DNA from: Pelagophyceae sp. CCMP2097
Taxonomy: Eukaryota; Sar; Pelagophyceae
Direction: 5' to 3'
Assembly: GCA_026770575.1 (NCBI GenBank)
Contig: MU657825.1
Span: forward strand, 4,305-23,403
DNA length: 19,099 nucleotides
Shown here: one piece after another, positions 1 to 8,462 of the stretch
Numbering within the stretch: position 1 is the first letter of the stretch
How the letters are laid out: each line of letters starts with the position of its first letter
Notes under the pieces: model-generated
The model's input: the letters and a program-made list of their open reading frames with translations, nothing else
The model's database searches: none
Told to the model about the DNA's origin: nothing
Position numbers and translations under genes: made by a program

Positions 1-631
1 CGGAGAGTCGGCGCGAGTAAACTAAATTGCGCAACGTCCTCCGGTTGGTACAAGGGGTATCGGCGATAAAGCCGACCTCAAGTGGCGCAAGTTTGTGCCT
101 CCAAGAGGCCGCCTGCGGGGGTGGGCGTGGTCGCTATGGGCCTCCCTGCCCCCCGGGGTGTCCGTGACATGATCAGCCTCGAGGAGGGCGCCTTGCAAGG
201 GCGCGAACAAGCGTTTCCCCCAATATTTTGGACTTGATAAAATCTTTATTTGCCTCTTTACCTTGATTTTGAACCGATTTTGCCTCCGTATTGCGAAGGT
301 TCGGGCCCGGCTGTCCATCGCAGGACCGCCCTGATCAAAAAACTGGCTATGTGACGGGGCGGGTCCATACGTACTGGGGTGGTATTTGACTTGTCCCGTA
401 CGAGTGCCGCGAGTGGCGCTTCAGACGAGCCAAAACAGACGTTCTGATTTTTAGTTTGGGCGTTTTTAACAAAAGAATTTTTTGGGCCATGGCATTGCCG
501 GACTCAGCGCGACGTCCTCTATGACTTCCAACAGGGCCAAACTCCAACCGACGAAAACTCCGATGGACAGAAAGTCCTCAGCGTCATTAGCGATACCCCT
601 TGTACCTTCGTGATCTTCTTTTCCTTCCAGG
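1..631. other. GC-rich host flank, no supported gene
   Basis: This stretch lies beyond the 3' tail of the LINE and is much richer in G and C than the inserted element. Short open frames exist on the minus strand (22-318 and 347-547), but their proteins are rich in Arg, Pro and His, show no domain, and look like by-products of GC-rich DNA. No rRNA or tRNA was recognised. A 16-bp inverted repeat (47-62 and 591-606) and a 12-bp match to the TIR tips (149-160) are the only structure I see. Confidence 0.5.
47..606. repeat. widely spaced inverted repeat in the host flank
   Basis: GGTACAAGGGGTATCG at 47-62 is found exactly, reverse-complemented, at 591-606. A second, shorter pair (CTGTCCATCG at 310-319 and its complement at 561-570) is nested inside. 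The arms could be ends of a small foldback element or pieces of two opposed copies of a repeat. No function can be assigned. Confidence 0.5.
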
Positions 632-660
632 TAATAATAATTAATAATAATAATAATTTA
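632..660 (-). repeat. (ATT)n microsatellite tail at the 3' end of the LINE
   Basis: About 29 bases of ATT/AAT repeats directly follow, on the minus strand, the stop codon of the LINE reading frame after only four bases. Several non-LTR retrotransposons (for example I-type elements) end in short tandem repeats instead of poly(A), so this is probably the 3' terminus of the retrotransposon. The change from retrotransposon to flank therefore lies near 631/632. Confidence 0.6.
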
Positions 661-664
661 GGAA

Positions 665-3088
665 TCATCGGGCGGCGGGCCCCGAAGGACTTATCCCTGG
701 CGGAGTCGGCTCAACCAACTTAGCACGTGCATGAAAAATATTAAAAAGAAAGCGATATATAATGGCATCAACACAAGGGGGAGAGTCATCCCCTAGGATA
801 AAATCAACCTTAGCCGCATCCGAAAGGGATGGGAAGGATGAGATACGTGCTCCTATTTTGGAGAAACACTCATGACGAACTTGCTCACAGGCACGACATG
901 ACCCCAAAACGTGATATACGGATTCTGGGATTTTTTCTTGACAGCACGGCGTGTGGCGGCATGAAGTAGCGCGGGTAATACCATTAGTGGATTGGCTGAG
1001 GGGGTGGTTATGATAAGCACCAAGAGCCTCGTAACATTTGAGCCTTAGCTTTGTTTTCAACACACGGCCTTGTCGAAGTGACCATGAAGGATAATGTTTC
1101 CGCAGGAGGTAAGGGGCCGTGCGACATGTTGTTGACCACTTCATCAAGTTGGGGAGAGTTGTTGACCCTTCGAGCGCACTGGTGAGCTTCTGTTGCTGGA
1201 GAAGGCATAAGAGGTCGTGCCCTTTTACAGTCGCTTGGGCGGGTTTGCACGCCGAGAGCCACCCAAAAGAAGCAGCAAAAGGCTCGAGGAAGTGGATGAC
1301 ATTGTTTCGGATGTACTTGTTATTCGGGGCAGGGCCACTCTCTTGCTGGAGGGCCCTATAAATACGCTTAACCATGCTATCATCACTTGAAAGGATGATG
1401 TGGTTTCTGAATTTGAGCGATGCACCTTGTGCACGGATTTGCTGGTCAATTACACCAAGCTCGTAATGAACCGCAGCAGTGTTGGTGGAGACAGGTACAC
1501 CGAGGAGCCGCGTATAGATTCTATTCATTTGCGTTTGGATGGAGGTGCATTCAGCACCGTTTTGCCATACAGCGGAGTTAAACAGAGCCGTGGATAACAT
1601 CATGGTCTGGATGACTTTCTTTGCAATATTTGTCGGGATACCCTCGGGGGTACATCCCATTTTAATAAGCTGAAAGAGAGTCAGCGTCTGAAAGATCAAA
1701 TTCGCGAGTTTGGGGATTTGAACGGTCAAGACTCTTTGCCACGGCATAATATCGGAAAACTCGTTTGACGAGCTTTTTCCTCTTGGTGGACTTATTGCTA
1801 ACTGCGCGAGCCGGCAAGGCACCATGCACAGCACAAACAGCAAAGCTTATACTGTCACTCGCAGTGAACTTCATGTCGACTAATTCACGACGCAGAGCCA
1901 CGCCAGGAAGTGCTTTCCCAAACTGTCCAAGACACCGCCGAAATACGACACCCAAGTACGGGTAATGGGCGACTTGGGCCATCGGCTCGCCCATAAGGGT
2001 CCACTCAAAATCGTAATCGACATCGTCACCGAAGACAATGACTTGCGACTTCTTCATGGAGAACTGGAAGGAGTGGTCGTTAGCGTAATCTTGGCAGCGC
2101 GAAATCATCGATTGAAGATCTTCCGCCGAGTGGCTGACTAAAACGATGTCGTCGACATAAAGGAGTGCCCTATATTTACACCCGTTTACATCAATGCCGT
2201 CGCATTCGCTGAGATAGTCGACCACACCGTCAATGAATATAGCGTATAAAACGGGAGATAGTACTGCACCTTCCCGCAAGCCGTGCTTGACTTCGTAATC
2301 TGCTGAAACTAAATCCTCAATGATAATCCTTGACGAACAATTTTCGTACAATTTGTCAATAACACTCCAAAGATGATAGCGATGGCTGAACTGGCCACTA
2401 GTCGCTGGGATAATTTTTTGTGGAGTTTCTCCATCAGGTCAACACGGAGCACCGTCGGGAAAGCTTTCCTAACATCGAGGAAAGCACAGAAAGTTTTTTT
2501 CCGTCTCCGAGCCATAAACTTAATCGTCTCCGTGAGGACGAAAGTGTGGTCTTCGCAGCGATGGCCTTTACCATGCCCTCCAATTTGAGCAGGGTCAATA
2601 AGCGAATTTTTACCCAAGATGCCCATCAGCCGCTGATTTAATACAGACTCGAAAAGTTTCCCAGCTACAGAAAGCAAGGAAATGAGACGGTAATTCGCCC
2701 AATCCGCACGGTCGCCTGACTTGAAAAGGACGGCAACAGCGGCCACTCCCCAGTCCTTCGGGGGAATCCCCGAAGAGAGCGACTGATCGAACAAGATGGA
2801 AAACAGCTTGGCGAGAGGTTCCTCAACAATCTTGAAAATGTCGGTTGTCAGCATGTCGAGACCAGACGCCTTTCCGAACTTGAGGCGCTTAATGCAGGCC
2901 CGAATCTCATCAACATCGATTGCATGGTCGATCGGGCCAGAATATAAAGGTAGGTTTTTAATATGCTGGTAGGCGGAGTGTTGACGAGCACTCTCCGCTG
3001 TGTTGAAGGAGTTGGAGGGTGGCGGCGTGCCATCCCCAAGCTTCTCATACTCAGACCGCAGCTTCTCGCATGCGTGGTTAGAGTCATA
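665..3088 (-). pseudogene. LINE reverse transcriptase, palm to C-terminus (broken)
   Basis: The protein copies LINE RNA into DNA at the target site. Reading from 3088 downwards, the fingers region includes a DEIRACIKRLKFGKASG stretch typical of non-LTR enzymes. Next come palm motif A (AFLDVRKAFPTV), the LREGAVLSPVLYAIF motif and the catalytic YVDD (near 2165). A thumb region with YLGV follows, and then a C-terminal cysteine/histidine knuckle (CRHTPCC then H-x4-C, near 900-970). The frame changes twice: once at an A6 run (2414-2419 on the plus strand) and again near 1775. It ends with TGA at 665-667. The frameshifts mean this copy is dead, or the sequence has homopolymer errors. There are no in-frame TAA or TAG codons in the rest, unlike in the inserted element. 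Confidence 0.85.
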
Positions 3089-3794
3089 CCCCCCCCGGGG
3101 TGATACGGGACTTTTTTATTTGTAAATTGTAAATATCTAATCCATCACATTTGGATTCAAGTTGCTTATTGTGATTTTGACGTTTTGGCGTTTGGATTTA
3201 AGTTGCTGATCGTGATTTTAAGATTTTAAGATTTTGAAGATTTTGAAATTTAAGAATTTTGGATTTTAAGAATTTTGGATTTTAAGAATTTTGGATTTTA
3301 AGATTTTAAGTTTTTTGAAGTTTTGAAGTTTTCCAATTTTGAAGATTTGAATTTTTAGAATTTTTAGAATTTTTAGATTTTTTTTTGAATTTTTGGAATT
3401 TTTTGAATTTTTGGAATTTTCCGTAAAACCCGCGCAGTTCCCCTTAGAGATTTTCGGAGTTCTCCTTTCCAAAAACTTCAAAAATAAAACAGACATTTAA
3501 AAAGAGAAAAAACATTTTGAGAATATAGGATTTGATTCTCTAAGGTGAAGGCTTAGGATCTTAAAGGATCTATATGGATCTTAACGCATTGCTTTAATTG
3601 CTTTAATTGCTTTAATTGCTTTAATTGCTTTAATTAAATTCACACAAATTCACACAAATTTATATGAAAATATATCCAAAGTTTTCATTTTTTCTTCAAG
3701 AAATGAGACATGTGTCATTTAAAAAGCGTCGAGATAGAATAGAAAAGTTATAAAATAATACAAATGCAATAAAAAAATTTTTTTGATAAAAGAT
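3089..3794 (+). repeat. left terminal inverted repeat of the viral element
   Basis: This pairs with 18110-18823 in inverted orientation. Alignment by eye gives about six substitutions in the well-aligned part, one 8-bp unit gained or lost in a GATTTTAA tract near 3220, a T6/T7 difference near 3690, and a few mismatches at the inner end. The outer tip is C8G4. Much of 3180-3430 is low-complexity (units such as TTTTAAGA and GAATTTTTG), followed by GGATC-containing repeats and five copies of GCTTTAATT. An outward-facing 76-codon frame (3266-3496, minus) has an identical translation in the other TIR, but it is Lys/Asn/Ile low-complexity and is probably not a gene. Confidence 0.95.
3591..3635 (+). 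repeat. five tandem 9-bp repeats in the left TIR
   Basis: Five perfect copies of GCTTTAATT in a row, followed by two copies of AAATTCACAC-type sequence. The array is exactly mirrored at 18269-18313 in the right TIR, with the same copy number. Short iterated units inside viral terminal repeats can be binding sites for replication or packaging proteins, but that is only a suggestion here. Confidence 0.9.
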
Positions 3795-3836
3795 GTGTGT
3801 TAATTCATAAAAATAAAAAAAACATTCATTATAAAT

Positions 3837-4215
3837 ATGCAATATCTATTTGGAAAGAGATGCTTAATAGAATTTATCATAGCCCACCACGAAAATGTCA
3901 AATCAATGAAATTAATTAAGAGCATGTTAATAGGAAAGTGGAATCGAGATGACAAAATACCCTTTTTTTGACAACCATCTTGATTTAGATGACGATTATT
4001 TCAACAATATACTTGAATATAAAAAATTTAAAATCTATGTTTATGTTTTGACGAAATTCATAGAGTACTATGAACTACAAGATGAATATTGTGATTTATA
4101 CACAAACCTGCTTTCATTAGAATTTAATAAATCGCAAAATAGGTTTTTCGAAAAACTTGCTGTGTCCGATATTGGAACACCGAGAAGAACGGAGTCTGAT
4201 GATATGTACATCTAA
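3837..4215 (+). pseudogene. hypothetical protein, ~126 codons, frame broken at a T7 run
   Basis: An open frame starts with ATG at 3837 and ends at a TGA overlapping the T7 run 3963-3969. The frame one base on is open through to TAA at 4213-4215 and would give an 88-residue protein if started at the ATG at 3949. Removing one T joins the two parts smoothly (…DDKIPFF then DNHLDLDDD…), so I favour a single gene with a one-base surplus. The product is acidic in the middle, rich in Tyr and Phe, with no signal peptide or membrane segment and no family I recognise. It is one of three plus-strand genes in the element and lies just inside the left TIR, in a segment missing from the right end. Confidence 0.5.
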
Positions 4216-4330
4216 AAGAAGAAGACATGTACTAATTCAATAAAAAAAAAATTTATATAAAAGAAGATAAAAATGATGTGAGGTATTGTGTCAAATCGAT
4301 TAGATTTAAAATATCGTTTACAGATATAGA

Positions 4331-4654
4331 ATGAATACAACCAATTCACCAACATTACAAAAAATATATATTGAGCGAAAAGAGCGAAAAGAGCGAAAAC
4401 TCAAATTCAATCGTTGGAATATTCAGATGTTGAATACAGATGGTACATTATGCCTGGATAAAAATTATAAATCACATGTCGATATTGTTCGTTGTACCGA
4501 TAACCCGATCACGTCGCGACAATTGTTATATTATTATTTAAAAGGACGCGATACGGTGACAAAAAACTCACGCCCCTCGAAATTAAATATAACAATTACT
4601 AAAATAAACAATAAAGAAAATATAGAAAATAACTCCATACATGTCAATGATTGA
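4331..4654 (+). CDS. hypothetical basic protein, 107 aa
   Basis: ATG at 4331, TGA at 4652-4654. The N-terminal part is highly charged because of a threefold AGAGCGAAA-type DNA repeat (about 4374-4400) that encodes Glu-Arg-Lys units. The middle (LCLDKNYKSHVDIVRC, then ITSRQLLYYYLKGRD) looks like a small folded domain, and the tail is rich in Asn and Ile. No family was recognised. It converges with a small minus-strand gene whose end overlaps by a few bases. Base composition matches the rest of the element. It could be a DNA-binding or accessory protein, but nothing in the sequence proves that. Confidence 0.55.
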   Translation: MNTTNSPTLQKIYIERKERKERKLKFNRWNIQMLNTDGTLCLDKNYKSHVDIVRCTDNPITSRQLLYYYLKGRDTVTKNSRPSKLNITITKINNKENIENNSIHVND

Positions 4655-4832
4655 TTAGGATTCTTTCGAATATATCAAAGATAGCGGTATATACCTTTAA
4701 TTCTGCGGCTTCATCAATCATAGGAATGTCCACATGAATATTTATAGCATCAATTTATTCATTCCGAATTTTTTCAGTAGCCAAAACTTTTATTAAATAC
4801 TTTTTTAAGATTCTCACGATAAACTTCAACAT
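4644..4832 (-). pseudogene. small hypothetical protein, 62 codons with an internal TAA
   Basis: ATG at 4832 opens a 25-codon frame ending at TAA (4755-4757). The same frame then continues for 36 codons to TGA at 4644-4646. The second half (IDAINIHVDIPMIDEAAELK and onward) has the look of real coding sequence, with an alternating hydrophobic and charged pattern that suggests an amphipathic helix. The gene sits 21 bases downstream of the fibre stop codon, on the same strand. The internal TAA is one of six such codons in the element. It may be a nonsense mutation or be read through. No homologue was recognised. Confidence 0.4.
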
Positions 4833-4853
4833 ATTAGTATATAATAAAAAAAG

Positions 4854-6890
4854 TTAGAGTTCCATATATACCGAAACGGAAACATCCATGCCTTCCTCGT
4901 AATTATAATTTTTCAATTCAACTTCGAAAAAAGCAGCTGATTGTGCTTCTATGGATACATGCTCTGTCCTTCTATGATCCATGAAAATATTTCTCGGTGT
5001 GAAGTGGATTTGATACTTATCCGAGGGTAAATTGTTTTTAAAAATAAATCTTTGGCGCGGTATCCCCGTAATACTTCCCCTGTCCAACCATTCAATATTT
5101 AAATTCGTATCACGATTAAACCGTCCGTCAAATTGTGTCAAAACCCTTCGGTTATTTGCGTCGCGACTCACCACCCACCTGCCCACAGCAACAACTTCTA
5201 TTTTCTTTTTTTTTACAATTGTTAAATTTGGTACACCATTTTGCGTACCGCTTAACACATTGAAAGAAGTTGTATCAAAAAATAAATTAAATCCAATTGT
5301 AGATGTATCGGTTCGATATTGTATCCCTGTGAAAATTCCGCTCTGATATGCTTTCATTGATGCTTTTGTGACGGTAGTTAATATATCCCCAACCATTTGG
5401 AATGCCCCACTATCACGTAATAGATAATTACGTACAGTAGTCAGTATTGAATTTTTTCCTTCAATTCCGGCAATTTCTTCAATGATTTTATCCCGAGTTT
5501 GTGATCTATTATAAAATGTAACTGGGTTTAGTTCAATCTGAGTCAGAGTTGATAATGAACCTGTAAATGAAAAATCCGAAGAGAATCTCATGGAGAACGA
5601 GTTGAACCCCGCTGTATTCCGAATAGAAATCCCGTCACTTAATTTCTGAACTTCTATCAATGCATTAACGCTAAGTGTAGCGCTGTCTACATCATATCTA
5701 ATTCCCGAATTTGGCGAAGATACTGCTCGATTAAGTTCATTGTGAATCTGTGAAATATTACTGTTTTGTGACAATTTTGTTTCGATTATTTGTTTATTGT
5801 AATATTTTTCTTCAATTTGTGTATCGGTCAATATGTCCGATTTTAATGAGAGAACATTATTTATGAAATCAAGCCCTCTTGTGACGGTTAAAATGTTTGT
5901 CTTCGTTGCCAATTTTTCTTTAATTTCAGATTTCTTATAATAAATTTGTTCATTTTCGAGTTTATTATTAAAGTCACCATTGATACTAATCAAATTAGTG
6001 TTTGATTGAAATAACCCGCGTCCAAATGAATATCGTTGAATTAAATCCAATCTATCATTAACCTCATTCTTATTGTAATAAATATCGGCATTCTGTTTTG
6101 AATTATAAAAATTGTCTGTAATTGAAAGCACATTATCAATCATATTTAAACCTCTCGATGTTGTGATATTTTGAAATGATGCCAGCTTTTCATCAATATT
6201 TATTTTATCGTAATATATCTCACCAATCTCTATATCGGTTAAAATATCTTCATTTACTGAAAATACATTATCAATCAAACTTAATCCACGTTGGACTGTA
6301 TAAGACACCGCATCAATTCCCGAAACTCCGACAAAGCCTTGAATTCCTGGAACGCCCTGTATGCCCTGGATGCCCTGTTCGCCATGGGACTGACCAGTGC
6401 TTTCCCCACCTGATAAATTGCCAAATGTAATCTCCTTTGAAACATTGTCATAGTATAACATTGATGAATTCTGTTCGGCTCGTAGGTTTGATACATAGAA
6501 TGAATCACTTCTTTCTGCTGTTATGTTGTTCCCGATCACAGTGGCGTTGTCGTATTGACATGTGGAATTCATACCGATTACAATAGAATGTGTGGAATTA
6601 GTTGATGAATTTTCTCCAATTCGAATGGGATTACTGTCTATCAATTCGGATTTTAACGTATATTGTGGTAATACAGTATTTGTCATGTTTGTTTTGTTTT
6701 CAATTATTTTAGAATCCAAATCTATAATTACATGTTGTTGGTTTTGTTGTATCAAATCAAATAACTCCGTTTCATTATCGGCGTGTTGTGTAAACAATGT
6801 TTCTGCTACTCTCTCTCCTTGTCCAGTATAGCAAAAAAAATACCATCCAGATGAATTTTTAAAACTACCTTTTTTTTGTATACAATGCAC
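4854..6890 (-). CDS. collagen-like fibre/spike protein, C-terminal portion
   Basis: Virion surface fibre, probably for host attachment (inferred from architecture). The frame of about 678 codons has, in order: an N-terminal linker; a module near residues 100-160 with IGMNS…IGNNI and YYDNVSKEITFG, the pattern seen in viral and phage adhesins; a short Gly-X-Y collagen tract (GEQGIQGIQGVPGIQG); and four copies of a unit of about 50 residues built on RGLxxIDNVLS and IYYNKxEIxEKL. A module resembling one in the upstream fibre part follows, then a globular tail. The only start in this frame ahead of residue 70 is GTG at 6890. The upstream frame overlaps it at an A8 run (6870-6877 on the plus strand), so it is probably the continuation of the 6865-8426 gene by a one-base shift. 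Confidence 0.8.
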   Translation of the reverse strand: MHCIQKKGSFKNSSGWYFFCYTGQGERVAETLFTQHADNETELFDLIQQNQQHVIIDLDSKIIENKTNMTNTVLPQYTLKSELIDSNPIRIGENSSTNSTHSIVIGMNSTCQYDNATVIGNNITAERSDSFYVSNLRAEQNSSMLYYDNVSKEITFGNLSGGESTGQSHGEQGIQGIQGVPGIQGFVGVSGIDAVSYTVQRGLSLIDNVFSVNEDILTDIEIGEIYYDKINIDEKLASFQNITTSRGLNMIDNVLSITDNFYNSKQNADIYYNKNEVNDRLDLIQRYSFGRGLFQSNTNLISINGDFNNKLENEQIYYKKSEIKEKLATKTNILTVTRGLDFINNVLSLKSDILTDTQIEEKYYNKQIIETKLSQNSNISQIHNELNRAVSSPNSGIRYDVDSATLSVNALIEVQKLSDGISIRNTAGFNSFSMRFSSDFSFTGSLSTLTQIELNPVTFYNRSQTRDKIIEEIAGIEGKNSILTTVRNYLLRDSGAFQMVGDILTTVTKASMKAYQSGIFTGIQYRTDTSTIGFNLFFDTTSFNVLSGTQNGVPNLTIVKKKKIEVVAVGRWVVSRDANNRRVLTQFDGRFNRDTNLNIEWLDRGSITGIPRQRFIFKNNLPSDKYQIHFTPRNIFMDHRRTEHVSIEAQSAAFFEVELKNYNYEEGMDVSVSVYMEL

Positions 6891-8426
6891 CTTGTATTAT
6901 TGAGTTGATAGTGCCACCTAAAAGACTGAGTTGTATTTTATTTCGTGAACCTCCATGAGAAAAGTCTTGTTTTATATGAGTAGGTGATCCAACATTTTTG
7001 TTCGGATTTGGACTGTACATGTAACGGTTAGTGAACAAAATGATCTCGTGTTCAGAATCTAATACATTTTCTTCAATTGTCCTCGTTCTATCCATCCATA
7101 CATCTGGCGGTACATTACACATCCCGAGCGCAAAGTAGCCAATGGATGGATCTGTCCGTGACTCAAACTTAAATGAACTGGGCAATTTTGTAGTCGACCA
7201 AAACATATGTTCGAAGGTTGGTGTAGTCGGTGAAGAGTTTATGTTTGTGAATATAAGTCCCCTATGTGTGTCACCGTGGTCTTCTTTTAGAAACAACGAG
7301 TAATCACTAACAGTATAATCTGTGTTACCTGAGCCAAATCTAAGAGATTCTTGTAAAATAAATAAATCCGGAAAAACAGTAGGAAGTTTCATATTTATTA
7401 ATTCTTCTGCTGTGGTTGCTCTTTGTCTTTCCGCATTTAATGCGTTTACAATAATAGTCTCCGATTGTAAAATTTCGGACTTCAATGCCAATAACGGTAA
7501 TTGAATATTTTAAAATTATCTGTTTCTATATTGGTGAAATTCTTAAAAATATTCAACTCATCAAGCACTCTGTTTGTTTCGACTGTTGTATTCGTTTGAT
7601 TGGAATTCATTGCGATTTTAACGAGATTTATTTCATTTTTTAAATTCGTTTCAATGGTATCAACTAAATTCGTCGCAAATTGTTCACCTTGTTGAATGAC
7701 CTCTATTACAGTCCCTTGTATATTGTTCTCATTGTCAATGATTGTATTTTTTATCTCATTCAGTTTTGTATCTAACAATAATGGGTTTATTGATATTTCC
7801 GATAGATTCGATTGGGAGTTATCAGAAAAAATAAACGCTTCTGAAAAATTTACAATGTGCTCAGTATAACCTTGGTGATTTTTAAATTGAATCCCATTAT
7901 TTGTTTTCTGAATTATACTCAGTCCATTTGTTGTAAGCAAGTTCGTTTCTGGAAAAAAGTTGATCCCAGAGAACGGTGTGTTTGACATCGCACCAATCTC
8001 ATCTCTTATGAGTTGTGTAGAATCGAGTGCTAATATTTTAGTATCAATTATTTCCTTAGTATAATATTTGTTGTCTAATTCGTCATTTTTTTCTGTAATA
8101 AAATTCTCAGATACGACGGCACGATAAATTTCTGAATCCAGTTCATTTATTATAAAATTCTCAGCAGTGATCGCACGATTTTGTTCAATGGTTATCGATG
8201 TCGTAATTGTATCCTCTTTATCAATCGCGCGTATTGTTTCATTATTTACAGAATCGGATACATTATTAATTAGTTGAGTATAATTTATTTGTGTTGGAAT
8301 TATTGGAATTATTGCATTTATTGTATTCCCTACTATTATTATGTTATCTCCCGCAACAAGTTCTGATGTTGAATTATCTGAATTATAATCATCAAAAACC
8401 GATCGTAATGAATATTTTGAAGACAT
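6865..8426 (-). pseudogene. fibre protein, N-terminal portion (frame changes near 7505)
   Basis: ATG at 8426, preceded by an A-rich promoter-like block. The first frame runs 314 codons to TGA at 7482-7484. The next frame, open from about 7508, runs to TAG at 6865-6867. It has no good ATG at its start and continues the same type of sequence (IQLPLLALKSEILQSE, echoed later as VLPQYTLKSEL), so a one-base indel in the run near 7505-7510 is likely. Heptad-like Asn/Ile/Glu-rich stretches suggest a trimeric coiled coil, and a YYTKEIID unit matches the YYNK units further down. Residues about 145-225 resemble a module in the C-terminal portion. The last ~180 residues look globular, with several aromatic residues and prolines. 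Together with 4854-6890 it could form one protein of about 1190 residues. Confidence 0.65.
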
Positions 8427-8444
8427 ATATTAATTAATTAATTA

Positions 8445-8460
8445 TATTTTTTATTTTTTT
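8445..8460 (-). promoter_or_regulatory. A-rich motif shared upstream of fibre and penton genes
   Basis: On the minus strand AAAAAAATAAAAAATA lies 18 bases ahead of the fibre ATG. The identical 16-mer lies 12 bases ahead of the penton ATG (10901-10916). Similar but shorter A-runs precede the capsid gene and the T5orf172-like gene. It could be a late-promoter element for structural genes. The AT-rich background makes chance similarity possible. Confidence 0.35.
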
Positions 8461-8462
8461 GT

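Larger units (their letters stand above)
632..3088 (-). mobile_element. non-LTR retrotransposon (LINE), 3' part, interrupted by the viral element
   Basis: This is a GC-rich minus-strand retrotransposon with reverse transcriptase, thumb region, zinc knuckle and a microsatellite tail. Its 5' continuation resumes at 18824-19099 on the other side of the 15.7 kb insertion. The frame on the right ends in an Asp codon at the element edge, and the frame on the left is open from the first base after the element, so the two halves were once one gene. The 5' end, including any endonuclease domain, lies outside the window. The clade is uncertain. Confidence 0.8.

Noticed and set aside
1662..1770. Continuation of the YVDD-containing frame past the second LINE frameshift
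   Set aside because: Downstream of about 1775 the neighbouring frame carries the conserved LINE thumb features, so this tail is out of frame.
3081..3096. Candidate target-site duplication TCA at both edges
   Set aside because: Only three bases, and offset by TA on the left side. Not distinguishable from chance.
3266..3496. 76-residue open frame, with an identical translation in the right TIR (18408-18638)
   Set aside because: The translation is low-complexity Lys/Asn/Ile/Leu sequence from simple repeats. Identity between the copies follows from the TIR, not from selection on a protein.
3591..3635. Possible CRISPR-like array
   Set aside because: The 9-bp units are directly adjacent without spacers and sit in a eukaryotic viral TIR.
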